Positions 55,490-63,795 of a DNA stretch of 64,000 nucleotides are shown here, in pieces. Origin of the DNA: CAVYXA01 sp963846775 (GTDB lineage: Bacteria > Verrucomicrobiota > Verrucomicrobiia > Chthoniobacterales > UBA10450); assembly GCA_963846775.1 (NCBI GenBank), contig CAWJXB010000006.1, forward strand, positions 1,984,001 through 2,048,000, written 5' to 3'. The notes under the pieces are model-generated. The model had not been told where the DNA came from, searched no databases, and saw only the letters and a program-made list of their open reading frames with translations. Within the stretch, counting starts at the first letter, position 1, and the number at the start of each line of letters is the position of its first letter. A program made the position numbers and the translations under genes.

Positions 55490-55822
55490 CTAATCCTCGT
55501 CCACGATCACGCGATCGACCATGCGGGCATCGCCTTGGCCCGTGAAGTGCACGTGAACCGGCACACCAACTCTGATTTTCGCACGCACGTCGGCGTCGGT
55601 TAGAGTTTTACCGCCTTTGGTCGTATAGACCACCGTTTTGCCGAAGCGATAGTTCACCGGGCCGCTGCTTTCCCGCAGCACAATGGCGCTGCCGGGAGTG
55701 AACTCGGTGATCGTCCCGCTGGCGTCGGTCGTTGTCGTTGTTGTCGTCGTACTCTCGGAAACCTGTCCCCATGCGAACGGCGCAATTAAGGACAGGGCCA
55801 AACTTAATAGTAACTTTCTCAT
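55490..55822 (-). CDS. Small exported protein of unknown function
   Basis: This 110-residue protein has a signal peptide (LLLSLALSLIAPFAWGQ) followed by a serine/threonine-rich stretch (STTTTTTTTDASG), then a compact domain with FTPGSAIVLRESSGPVNYRFG and KIRVGVPVHVHFTGQGD. No named family is recognised. The domain looks like a small beta-rich fold. It is followed by an intrinsic terminator and stands alone. Confidence 0.75.
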   Translation of the reverse strand: MRKLLLSLALSLIAPFAWGQVSESTTTTTTTTDASGTITEFTPGSAIVLRESSGPVNYRFGKTVVYTTKGGKTLTDADVRAKIRVGVPVHVHFTGQGDARMVDRVIVDED

Positions 55823-56007
55823 ATTAATTCCCTTCTATTTTTAGTTTTGCCTGGGGGCAGAGACATTTCCCGCGGCCGATTCTCCTCGATGCTGAGAAAT
55901 GCGTTCCCCGTATGATTTATTCGTGTGTCCCCCATCGCGTGGTTGTAAACCCGTCTGCCTCCTCGTCCTCTTATTCGAGTAATTTGATCATCACAGCGCA
56001 AGATTCA

Positions 56008-56235
56008 TCAATGGGCGGTGCGCTGAAGAAGCTCTCTCAGGGCGATGGCGACGACGAGGATCGGCCAGATTGAAACTCCGGCGATCCCAAAAAAGAGCAG
56101 CAATTCAATCACAAACTCGATGCTCTTTTCGCGCGCGAAATAAGTCCGGCTCATTTCGCGGAAGGATCTGAGCAGTAAATAGCGACGCTCCACGGATCGT
56201 TTGCGCACGGTTCTTCTGATCGTGATTAAGCTCAT
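56008..56235 (-). CDS. Possible small membrane protein
   Basis: A 75-residue frame begins MSLITIRRTVRKRSVERRYL with a basic start, has FREMSRTYFAREKSIEFVIE and a hydrophobic helix (LLLFFGIAGVSIWPILVVAI). A longer open frame upstream lacks protein-like character. No strong ribosome site is visible. The alternating charged and hydrophobic pattern favours a real gene, but it could be chance. Confidence 0.45.
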   Translation of the reverse strand: MSLITIRRTVRKRSVERRYLLLRSFREMSRTYFAREKSIEFVIELLLFFGIAGVSIWPILVVAIALRELLQRTAH

Positions 56236-56395
56236 GATGAAGCCTAAATGCCGTCGCTCCGGCGTCAGGTTACGAATTGTCAAAACCGCGTGACGAACGG
56301 GTGACAAGTCGCGAATTGCGTGGTTTGTCACAGAAAAGTGACCTGAAAGGCGTTGTGAGCAGCGCGGGCGTTTCGGATGATGGCCGATAGCTCGG

Positions 56396-56839
56396 ATGAA
56401 ACCAAAAGTGCTCTTCATTTGTGTTCACAATAGCGCACGCAGCCAGATGGCGGCGGCGTTGCTCAATCGCGCCTGTAGCGCCCGGTTTCAGGCGGAAAGC
56501 GCCGGGCTCAAGCCCGGAACGCTCAACCCGCTCGCGGTGGAAGCGCTTGACGAAATCGGGATCGACATCTCGCAAAACAAGACCCGCGCGGTGTTCGATG
56601 TTTTCAAGTCCGGCGAGCTGTTTACCTATGTCATTGCGGTTTGTGACGAAGCCAGCGCAGAGCGTTGCCCGATTTTTCCCGGCGTTGCGAAACGATTGCA
56701 TTGGTTCTTCCCGGATCCGGCATCGTTCCGCGGCCCGCGCGAAGCACGTCTGGAGCAAACGCGCCATGTCCGCGACCTCATCGCCGCCAAGGTTGACGAA
56801 TGGTGCGCCGAAGCAGGCGGAGCAAAAGTGATTGCCTAA
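56396..56839 (+). CDS. Low-molecular-weight phosphatase / arsenate reductase-like
   Basis: The 147-residue protein has the phosphatase P-loop C-x5-R-S in CVHNSARSQMAAALLN and the DP motif in FPDPASFRG, as in thioredoxin-type ArsC and LMW tyrosine phosphatases. A resolving cysteine pair is suggested by VCDEASAERCPIFPG, matching arsenate reductases. The absence of arsR or an arsenic pump nearby leaves the physiological substrate open. Confidence 0.85.
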   Translation: MKPKVLFICVHNSARSQMAAALLNRACSARFQAESAGLKPGTLNPLAVEALDEIGIDISQNKTRAVFDVFKSGELFTYVIAVCDEASAERCPIFPGVAKRLHWFFPDPASFRGPREARLEQTRHVRDLIAAKVDEWCAEAGGAKVIA

Positions 56840-56855
56840 GTCACGAGTTCGATAG

Positions 56856-56881
56856 GCCCGCCGGGATTCTTCCCGGCGGGC
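56856..56881. terminator. Bidirectional terminator hairpin
   Basis: A perfect 10-bp stem GCCCGCCGGG / CCCGGCGGGC with a 6-base loop lies between the convergent ends of the arsenate-reductase-like gene and the porin gene. The T-run after it is short (TTGAT). It can serve both genes. Confidence 0.75.
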
Positions 56882-56900
56882 TTGATCGATCTAACCCTCG

Positions 56901-58448
56901 TCAAAACTTAACACTCAGGTCGGCCTGGAGTATTTGATACTGATCAACCGGATTGATGCCTATATCGCCCGCTCCCCCGGTGCCGAGCGAATCGTCGACG
57001 CGCCAGCCATAGGCGTAGCTGAGATTGAAAACGATCGCATCGGCCAGCATGTATCCGGCTCGCACGGCCACGCCTTCCACGTTCACACGGCTGTCGAACA
57101 CGTCAGAATCAACCAGGTTCGGGTCAAGCGCGTATTGGTCGGTGTGTTGCCACCAGGCGTCGATCTGCCAATCGCGCTTCTTCTTCAACTGTCCAATGCC
57201 GAAACCGATCTCGTATGCATAACGGTCATCGCCCTTATCTGGATGCCCGGCGGCGGCAGCTCGATCGTCGGCTTCAAAATTGGTCGCGAAATCGCCGAAG
57301 ACGTGCATTGGCAGCTTTCCGACTTTCCATCCAATTTCCACCGGCATATCGAAAACCAAAAGGCTGTTGATGCCCGTTTGATTCCCACCGGGGTCGCCGG
57401 AGAAATGAATGTTAAACGTGTCACCGTTGCCGGTGTAGTTGTAGAGCGTTGGCGCAAGCTGGAAGTATAAGATGTGCGGGAAATCAAATTTCGCTCCCAC
57501 CTGCCACCCTAGAAGGAATGCGTCGTGGTTTGGCACAAGCTGAGTTTCGCCTGTTACCGGCTGCGTCGTTGTCGGGCGAGAGCCAATTGGGTTTTCCGGG
57601 TTGGCATCGTCGTAAACGAATTGGCCGGAGTTTGCGAAGAGATCGAGCTTCAGGAACGGCTCCGGTGGCGGAGTTACAACAGCTTTGCCATCCTTGCTAA
57701 ATGTAGAAGGTGGCGGCGGTGCCTCTGCTCCGAAGGTAAAAGAGTGTTTCCACTGCTGGGCCAAGCCTTCCACGTTAATGTCGTCGTCCCACACCAGCCG
57801 CGTGTTGACGAATGGGACGGCAAATTTGCCGCCAATGAGTGTAATATCATGGAAACCTTTGTAGCCCAGGTAAGCTTGCCCGACATTGATACGATCGCTG
57901 TCTTTCGAAAAGGGACCGTTGACCTGGCTATCGTCGCCGAAGGTCACGTTCGTCGAGCGAGGACTGGTGCTGGTTTCCAATCGGACCCCAAAAAACCAAT
58001 CGTCCAGCAGCTTGCCATGCAATCCGAGACGCAGACGATATCGTTCACGTTCGCGCTCCTGCCAATCGCCATCGGGAAGTCTGCCGCCACGATATTCATA
58101 TCGCAGACGCGCATCGCCAAAGAGTTCCAACTCGGTGATCGCGGGAAATAATTTCCATTTCTCTCCGCCACCCAGGTCGGGAACGCTTTTCTCCACATAT
58201 TTTTTCCCGTCGTAAGAAACCTGTTTCCTGGTCGGACCTTCTGCCGGAACCGGCACAAACGCCGTCTGTTTTTTCAGACTTTTGACTTCCGCTTCCAGCT
58301 CGGTGTTGCGTTGTTGCAGTTGCTCGACCGCGCGCTCGAGCTTCTCGAGCCGATCGGAGTCGGACGATGTCTCCGCGCGCAGTGGCTGCACCGTCAGGAT
58401 CAAGATTGGAACGACACTGCTGATTCGTAATAAGAAACGTTTCTTCAT
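56901..58448 (-). CDS. Outer-membrane porin with N-terminal coiled coil
   Basis: The 515-residue protein is exported by a signal peptide (VPILILTVQPLRAETSS), followed by a heptad-rich coiled coil (LEKLERAVEQLQQRNTELEA) and then a beta-barrel region with alternating strands (ARLRYEYRGG, YRLRLGLHGKL, WFFGVRLETS, YAYEIGFGIGQL). It ends in a phenylalanine (QILQADLSVKF), as outer-membrane barrels do. AAGGAGA lies about 11 bases upstream. The coiled coil probably tethers the barrel to the cell wall or organises trimers. Substrate unknown. Confidence 0.85.
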   Translation of the reverse strand: MKKRFLLRISSVVPILILTVQPLRAETSSDSDRLEKLERAVEQLQQRNTELEAEVKSLKKQTAFVPVPAEGPTRKQVSYDGKKYVEKSVPDLGGGEKWKLFPAITELELFGDARLRYEYRGGRLPDGDWQERERERYRLRLGLHGKLLDDWFFGVRLETSTSPRSTNVTFGDDSQVNGPFSKDSDRINVGQAYLGYKGFHDITLIGGKFAVPFVNTRLVWDDDINVEGLAQQWKHSFTFGAEAPPPPSTFSKDGKAVVTPPPEPFLKLDLFANSGQFVYDDANPENPIGSRPTTTQPVTGETQLVPNHDAFLLGWQVGAKFDFPHILYFQLAPTLYNYTGNGDTFNIHFSGDPGGNQTGINSLLVFDMPVEIGWKVGKLPMHVFGDFATNFEADDRAAAAGHPDKGDDRYAYEIGFGIGQLKKKRDWQIDAWWQHTDQYALDPNLVDSDVFDSRVNVEGVAVRAGYMLADAIVFNLSYAYGWRVDDSLGTGGAGDIGINPVDQYQILQADLSVKF

Positions 58449-58608
58449 GGATCTGATTTTCTCCTTGTGGGTTAGGTTTAAACGGGATTGCAAGTTACAG
58501 CGCCATACGCCCACGCCGATCCTCGCAACGGCGGCAAATTAGAAGCCGATTGTTACAGGTTGATGACGGACATGTGACAATTCGGCAAACTTTTTCGACC
58601 GAATCGTG

Positions 58609-60078
58609 CTAGCGCGTGCCGAGAAGCAGTTGCCTCAGAGAAGTTTGAGCGGCGCTGGTGAAATGCGCCGCCACCTCCGATGGCGCGTGATAGTTGTGAC
58701 AGGTGATGCATTCCGCCACCGCTTTCCCTTTCGGGCTATGGCACGTGATACAATTCTCTTTTACCGGCATGAGAATGTCGGACGTCTGGCGACTTTGCCT
58801 GGCGTGATGGCAATCGTCGCATTTGACGCTGGCATGTTGGGCATGATCAAACCGCGCCTGCGCCATCCATCGATCGATCAGAATTGGTTTCGTGATCACC
58901 GGGGCGGCGTTTGCGACCGGCTTCACTTCATGACATAAGGCGCATCCGTAAAACGAGGCGCGCACGATCGGAACGCTGTCACGCTGGGGTTGGTACGGGC
59001 TCGTGGCGAAAAAAACCTGGCGCTCCAATTCCTCACCGGAACGGATTCGCTCCCGCAATTGCGCGATCTGTTTCGTCACGAAACTCTGAATCTGTTTCGG
59101 ACCGGTAATTCCTTTCCGCACTGCCAGATCAGCATATTGCGTAGGCAGCGAACGCAGAAATCCGCGCACGGCCGTAGCATTGCCGTGCGGCAACGTCAGA
59201 TCCGGATTTTTCGGATCGAACTGAAGTGAGTGACACGCCTGGCAGTTCGCCGCAAAACTGATTCCCTGCATGTAGCGGCCGTCAGGCTGCGGCGTGTGAC
59301 AGTAATTGCAGTCGAGCTTTTTGCCGTTCACGGGTGGAATGTCGACGGCGAAATGACGCTGATGATTGAACCGGAGAACATCGGGATCGCGCACGCTTAC
59401 CGGCTCCGTCATCTTCTCAACATTAAGCTGAAACTCCGGATGCCCGTTCCAGAACGACGGAAACGTTTGAGTATAACCACGCGCTGGTCTTGGCAGATTG
59501 AACGCCACCCGCCGGGTGGGCTGCGGATGTCGATCCAAAATCGTCCAGTGAAGCTGCGCGCCTGCTTGCGCGGACGCTTCCATGATCGCCGCATTGTTGT
59601 GACATGAGGCGCATTGCGAGCTGGCGACGAGCGTTAATGATTGCAGTCCGCGATGCTCCTGGTGACAGGCCGAGCACGACCGATTTTGCACCACGTTAGG
59701 CTCGTGGAACGTATGCTGGGCGTGACACGTCTCGCATTTGCGGTCGATCGGCTCGAACGCCACGCCGTGCCGGAACCGGTCGCTTAGCACCTGTTTAAAC
59801 TTCGATGGTGTCAACGGGCCGCCGGTCATGAGGGTTTGGTCGTGACACTTCGCGCAATTGTCGGCAATGCTCGCGTGCGGCGCAGAAATTTTTCCCGCAT
59901 TAAAAAAAGTCTGGCGGCCGCGCATTTGGAAAACGATGAGGCCGATGATTCCGCCCACGATTGCGATCAGGCTCACGAGCGCGCGCGCTCGCCGCCACGG
60001 GTGGAGCTTGTTATAGTATCCTAGATTGCCCTTGTAGCGCTCAGCGATCTGTTTTTGGGTTCGGCGCGGAGCAGGCAT
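58609..60078 (-). CDS. Membrane-anchored decaheme c-type cytochrome
   Basis: The 489-residue protein has one N-terminal membrane helix (LVSLIAIVGGIIGLIVFQM) and ten CxxCH haem sites: CAKCH, CETCH, CSACH, CASCH, CNYCH, CQACH, CALCH, CDDCH, CITCH and CITCH. Extra histidines (HHARQ, HAQHAS, HEPN) probably provide second axial ligands. It would carry electrons in the periplasm. It is the third gene after a cNMP-binding Fe-S protein and a membrane protein, though a 394-bp gap precedes it. Confidence 0.9.
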   Translation of the reverse strand: MPAPRRTQKQIAERYKGNLGYYNKLHPWRRARALVSLIAIVGGIIGLIVFQMRGRQTFFNAGKISAPHASIADNCAKCHDQTLMTGGPLTPSKFKQVLSDRFRHGVAFEPIDRKCETCHAQHTFHEPNVVQNRSCSACHQEHRGLQSLTLVASSQCASCHNNAAIMEASAQAGAQLHWTILDRHPQPTRRVAFNLPRPARGYTQTFPSFWNGHPEFQLNVEKMTEPVSVRDPDVLRFNHQRHFAVDIPPVNGKKLDCNYCHTPQPDGRYMQGISFAANCQACHSLQFDPKNPDLTLPHGNATAVRGFLRSLPTQYADLAVRKGITGPKQIQSFVTKQIAQLRERIRSGEELERQVFFATSPYQPQRDSVPIVRASFYGCALCHEVKPVANAAPVITKPILIDRWMAQARFDHAQHASVKCDDCHHARQSRQTSDILMPVKENCITCHSPKGKAVAECITCHNYHAPSEVAAHFTSAAQTSLRQLLLGTR

Positions 60079-60472
60079 GCGAAGGTTTTTTAAGGTTGTA
60101 GGGGAAGGTAGCCTGGGGCATCGCCCCAGGGATTCGAAATGTGTGTCGCCGAGCGCTGAAAGCGCGATTTAATCCGGTGGCTGGCTCCAGGACCCAAACA
60201 TCGCCTTCCTCGAAATCGATCTCGCACCCTTTCAAGGCAGCGATGGTCGCGAAAGTGAATCGCGCTTTCAGCGCTCGATATTTTGATTCTACGGATGCTG
60301 GGGCGGCGTCTCAGGCTCAGTATGAATTCCGCGCCTTCGGCCCTAAAAACATACGAAGGTGATAGTTTCGCCCAAACGAAGCCACGGGGGAAGCTGTCAG
60401 CTTCCCCCACGGAGAATTGGTCGGCGCGACCTGGCGCCGCACGGATCATTACCTGCTGATCTTCAGCGCGCA
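60079..60472. other. Gene-free stretch with palindromic repeats
   Basis: No gene was found. The sequence CGAGCGCTGAAAGCGCGATT (60150-60169) has its complement AATCGCGCTTTCAGCGCTCG at 60259-60278. The left end, TTGTAGGGGAAGGTAGCC, and the right part, AACGAAGCCACGGGGGAAGC, belong to the family-3 type. This separates the decaheme gene from its upstream partner. Confidence 0.6.
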
Positions 60473-61642
60473 TTAGTAATAGAACAACGTAACGTATGCA
60501 TGCCACGCGGTGAGCAGGATGAGGAGGAACGAAATCGGGACGTGTACGAACAGCCAGCTATGCAACCAATGTTGCAGCTTTAACTGCAAATCGAGCATCC
60601 GGCGTTCGTCGCACCAGGCTTGGATTTCTTCGACCCGCGCGCGATAAGTCTCTGAGACACGGAGCTTCACGAATCGAAAGACTTCTTCCGAATACCGGTT
60701 TGTGCCGAGCCGGAATCGATCGCCGCGCCGCGCGGCGAGATAAGGCCGTACCTGTTCATCGAGAAATTCCAAAAGCACCGATTGGGAAACTGTGTCGCTC
60801 GCAACTTGCGGCTTTGCCGATGTAGTCGCGGCTGGCGACGACGACGGCGCTGTAACCGGCGTCGGCTTGTCCGCCGTAGCCTTAGCGAAGGCCGATGACC
60901 CCGGCGCAGCCGGCGTTCCACTTGTCGGAGGAACAGTTTGCGCTGTGATGCTCGATCCGACCACGCTTTTTGCGCGCGCAGTTGGCGTGCTCAATTCACC
61001 AGAGGTGGAAGCCATTGGGGTCGACTCTGCCGTGACCGTTTTCGCCGCGCTCGGCGCCGGCGCCCCCGCATCAGTCTTCTCCAGCGGCGCAGGCTTGAAT
61101 GAATCCCGCATTTTCTCAGCCGCGGTCACAAGTTGCGCACGGATGTGCGGGATCTGCTCGTAGACCGTTTCTGCCGGCAACCGCTCTTTCATGATGTGCG
61201 GCAACTGATGTTGTAACACCAAGCCGTAAATCCCGCTGATCATCACGACGGCGTAAAGAACAACGAGCAGCGTCGTCATCGGTCCGCCAAACCTAAAACC
61301 GCTATGAAACAGGACCAAGGGAACCGTGAGCAGCGTCAGCCAAATGTGAGCACGCATCCAGCGCTGCAACGTGCCGAGCCGCCAAAGCACAACTTTTTTT
61401 CGCGCGCCGAGCAAACCGGCGAAGATGAAAATCGCAAACGCGGTGGCACCAAAAATCAGCCCCACGGGTGTGCCGCCGACACTACGATGCTCGGACGGCG
61501 TTTGCGTGAACGCCGAAGGCAAACGCAATCCAGCCGGCAATTTTTGCGGTGCAAAATTCCCGAGGTAAATCCAAGCCGCGAAAATCGCCGCCGCGACAAC
61601 GAAGACGAACCAGGGGATGTGCGCACGGTTAAGAATGCGCAT
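60473..61642 (-). CDS. Membrane protein with histidine-containing helices, probable b-type haem electron carrier
   Basis: I do not recognise a named family with certainty. The 389-residue protein has about five helices, such as WFVFVVAAAIFAAWIYLG, VGLIFGATAFAIFIFAGLL, AHIWLTLLTVPLVLFHSG, TLLVVLYAVVMISGIYGLV and VHVPISFLLILLTAWHAYV. Histidines in HIWLT, VLFHSGFRF, LHSWLFVHV and AWHAYV could hold b-type haems. A long proline-, alanine- and threonine-rich linker lies between helices 4 and 5 and includes the repeat-derived SAFAKATADKPTP. The partners on both sides (Fe-S protein, decaheme cytochrome) suggest it passes electrons across the membrane. Confidence 0.65.
   Translation of the reverse strand: MRILNRAHIPWFVFVVAAAIFAAWIYLGNFAPQKLPAGLRLPSAFTQTPSEHRSVGGTPVGLIFGATAFAIFIFAGLLGARKKVVLWRLGTLQRWMRAHIWLTLLTVPLVLFHSGFRFGGPMTTLLVVLYAVVMISGIYGLVLQHQLPHIMKERLPAETVYEQIPHIRAQLVTAAEKMRDSFKPAPLEKTDAGAPAPSAAKTVTAESTPMASTSGELSTPTARAKSVVGSSITAQTVPPTSGTPAAPGSSAFAKATADKPTPVTAPSSSPAATTSAKPQVASDTVSQSVLLEFLDEQVRPYLAARRGDRFRLGTNRYSEEVFRFVKLRVSETYRARVEEIQAWCDERRMLDLQLKLQHWLHSWLFVHVPISFLLILLTAWHAYVTLFYY
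60864..60899. repeat. AFAKATADK-encoding repeat in the membrane cytochrome gene
   Basis: GTCCGCCGTAGCCTTAGCGA followed by AGGCCGATG is a short palindrome-derived sequence. Read on the minus strand it encodes SAFAKATADK, a peptide I associate with a dispersed coding repeat in soil bacterial genomes. It is in frame within the low-complexity linker. Confidence 0.55.
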
Positions 61643-61649
61643 GATTTCT

Positions 61650-61789
61650 AAATCCCAAGTTCCAAATCCCAAACCGCAGGGAAATCCCAGGCTCCAATAA
61701 CCAAAGAAGCGCGACGCTTCGTGGGTTGAGGATTGCGGATTCGTGCTTCCCAGGGAGTTGGTCTTGGTGCTTGGGATTTGGGAGTTCCA
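61650..61789. repeat. AAATCCCAAGTTCCAAATCCC-type repeat
   Basis: The left end AAATCCCAAGTTCCAAATCC opposes the right end CTTGGGATTTGGGAGTTCC in inverted orientation. The unit sits exactly between the start of the membrane-cytochrome gene and the stop of the cNMP-binding Fe-S gene. A relative is at 40182-40201. It might act as an RNA hairpin between the two genes. Confidence 0.7.
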
Positions 61790-61791
61790 CG

Positions 61792-63471
61792 TTAGTGGGT
61801 GTGATGCGTCTCGTAATGACGCGCAGGCGACCAGCCTCCGCCGATCAGATCTACCTGGCCAATCGACGCGTCGCCGAAAAACCGCTGAGGATCGACGCGT
61901 TTCGCGGCATCATGCGGACACGCATAAACGCAGCTCGGGGTAGATAGTTGAGTGCAGAGATCGCACGTGTTCGCCTTGTAACTGGTCATTTTTTTCTTCT
62001 CGATCTTGACTTGCGGCGGCGCGCCTTCCTGCGCCGGTTTCACTTCGGTGCGCACTTCCCTAACGACTTCGAGCGGATGCATGTTGATGTTCCCGTAGGG
62101 ACAAAGCTCGGCGCACTTGCCGCAACCGATGCACCAATCTTCAATAATGATCTCGAGATTTTCCTTGCGTCGGATCGAACCGACCGGGCATTGCGTCATG
62201 CAGAGCGGGTCCCGGCAAGATCGACAAGCGGTGGCGACGAGGAAATGATCGTAGCGCAAACCATCCCGGAGCAAGCGAGACACGCCATCGTGCGCCTGGG
62301 CACACGCGCGGACACAGGCATCGCAGCGCGTGCAATTGTCCAAGTCGATGAGCAAGAGATTTTGCGCTTCAAACAGGCCCTGATTTAGAAAGTCGTCCAG
62401 TTGCAGGCCGGCGGGAATGGTGCGCTCGTGGATGGTTTGGAGCCGCGCCTCCGCGACCGGCTCTAGTTGGGCGCGAACGTCGGGGAATTGCGCGAGCATC
62501 GCATCGAATTCGCTCGCCGGAATTTTGACCACATCGACCGCATCAAGCGCGGTGCATGTGGCCGTCCGCTTGCTCGCGCGCATCAAACCGATTTCGCCAA
62601 AGTAATCGCCGCGACTCAAATACGTCCGCACCATTTCGCCGCCGGGTAACGTCTGCGAAACGCGCACCATACCGGAGCGAATCAGATAAAACGCGTCGGC
62701 CTCTTCGCCTTCCTTACAGATGATTTGTCCTTGATTGTAGGAGACGAGTTCGACCTTTTGCCGGAGATGCTCGATGAACTCGTCGCTCAAGGTGGCGAAC
62801 AACGGCACGGTGCGCAGATGATTCGCCAACGAACGCTCCCGATATTTTTTCTCCAGCTCGACCTTGAATGAAGTGCCCTTGAACGTCGGCACTTTCACTT
62901 TCGTTGTTGCCTTGGTAGTTTCCGAGACCTGGCGGTTCCCGACGAGCATGTCGAGAATGACGCGCAGCATCTCGAGCATGACGCACTCCTCGCGCGCCTG
63001 GACCGTCGCCGAGCGCGGCTGATACGTGCGGCACGTCATTTCGCCAAACAACTCACCCGGCCCGAGCTGCGCTAACGGACGGTTCACCGGAAGATCGACA
63101 TCCGCGTCGATCCCGATGAATTGGCGCTGATGAGCGCCGGCGCGGCGATCTTCCGCGTCATCGGTCAGGAAACTTCTCATTCGCGCGAAGCTGCGGCCGA
63201 AAAAACCGGTGCGTGGCCGTGTCCGCAAATGGGCCAGCGGATTGCCAATGTAAATATCGACCGTGCCGGAAACGATGTAGTAGGCGGTGGAACCGAACTC
63301 GCCTTCCTGACAAACGATTTCGCCTTTGCGATAGCGATGCAGAACCGCTGCGCCCTTGGCCCAGTTCTCGAGTTGTGCGCGCGGCAATTCTTTGAGCGCC
63401 GGCAAATATTCGATCAACTGATCGATGCTCAACGGCTCGCCGGCGGTCAATTTGCCAACGGGTTCATCCAT
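61792..63471 (-). CDS. Two cNMP-binding domains fused to a four-cluster ferredoxin (DmsB/NrfC-like)
   Basis: The 559-residue protein has two cyclic-nucleotide-binding domains. The first ends FGEMTCRTYQPRSATV (about residue 150), with an inserted basic loop after YIGNPLAHLRTRP. The second ends FGEIGLMRASKRTATC (about residue 300). Both keep the FGE...R(S/T)AT phosphate-binding pattern. The C-terminal part has four ferredoxin-like [4Fe-4S] sites: CTRCDACVRAC, CRSCRDPLCMTQC, CIGCGKCAELC and CDLC-STPSCVYAC, as in DmsB-type subunits. The ATG at MDEPVGKL fits the start of the first domain. It precedes a membrane electron carrier and a decaheme cytochrome, so it is likely the cytoplasmic, ligand-gated end of an electron-transfer complex. 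Confidence 0.9.
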   Translation of the reverse strand: MDEPVGKLTAGEPLSIDQLIEYLPALKELPRAQLENWAKGAAVLHRYRKGEIVCQEGEFGSTAYYIVSGTVDIYIGNPLAHLRTRPRTGFFGRSFARMRSFLTDDAEDRRAGAHQRQFIGIDADVDLPVNRPLAQLGPGELFGEMTCRTYQPRSATVQAREECVMLEMLRVILDMLVGNRQVSETTKATTKVKVPTFKGTSFKVELEKKYRERSLANHLRTVPLFATLSDEFIEHLRQKVELVSYNQGQIICKEGEEADAFYLIRSGMVRVSQTLPGGEMVRTYLSRGDYFGEIGLMRASKRTATCTALDAVDVVKIPASEFDAMLAQFPDVRAQLEPVAEARLQTIHERTIPAGLQLDDFLNQGLFEAQNLLLIDLDNCTRCDACVRACAQAHDGVSRLLRDGLRYDHFLVATACRSCRDPLCMTQCPVGSIRRKENLEIIIEDWCIGCGKCAELCPYGNINMHPLEVVREVRTEVKPAQEGAPPQVKIEKKKMTSYKANTCDLCTQLSTPSCVYACPHDAAKRVDPQRFFGDASIGQVDLIGGGWSPARHYETHHTH

Positions 63472-63600
63472 AGGGCGACTCCGGCAGCATATTCGCCGTC
63501 CGATAGAGCGAGAAGCATTTTTCGCGACGGAGCAGAGGACTGGCGGTGTGCGCCGCAATCGCGACAAAACCTATCGGCGTACCGGGCACGAATCATTTGT

Positions 63601-63795
63601 ATGCCTGCGAAATCCAAGAAACAACAAATGGCTGCTGGCGCTGCCTTGGCCGCCAAGCGCGGTAAGCGTTCCAGGTCATCGCTCAAAGGTGCATCGCGCG
63701 GGATGTACAAGTCGATGAGCCAATCTGAGCTGCGCAAGATGGCCAAGACCAAGCGCAAAGGCAAGCCAACACGCTCGCGCAAGAAGAAGCGCTAG
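63601..63795 (+). CDS. Small basic DUF3008 protein
   Basis: The 64-residue protein is rich in lysine and arginine. MPAKSKKQQMAAGAALAAKR, SLKGASRGMYKSMSQSELRK and AKTKRKGKPTRSRKKKR match the DUF3008 family of short basic proteins of unknown role. The ATG after an A/T-rich leader is the natural start even though the frame is open upstream. It may bind nucleic acid. Confidence 0.85.
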   Translation: MPAKSKKQQMAAGAALAAKRGKRSRSSLKGASRGMYKSMSQSELRKMAKTKRKGKPTRSRKKKR

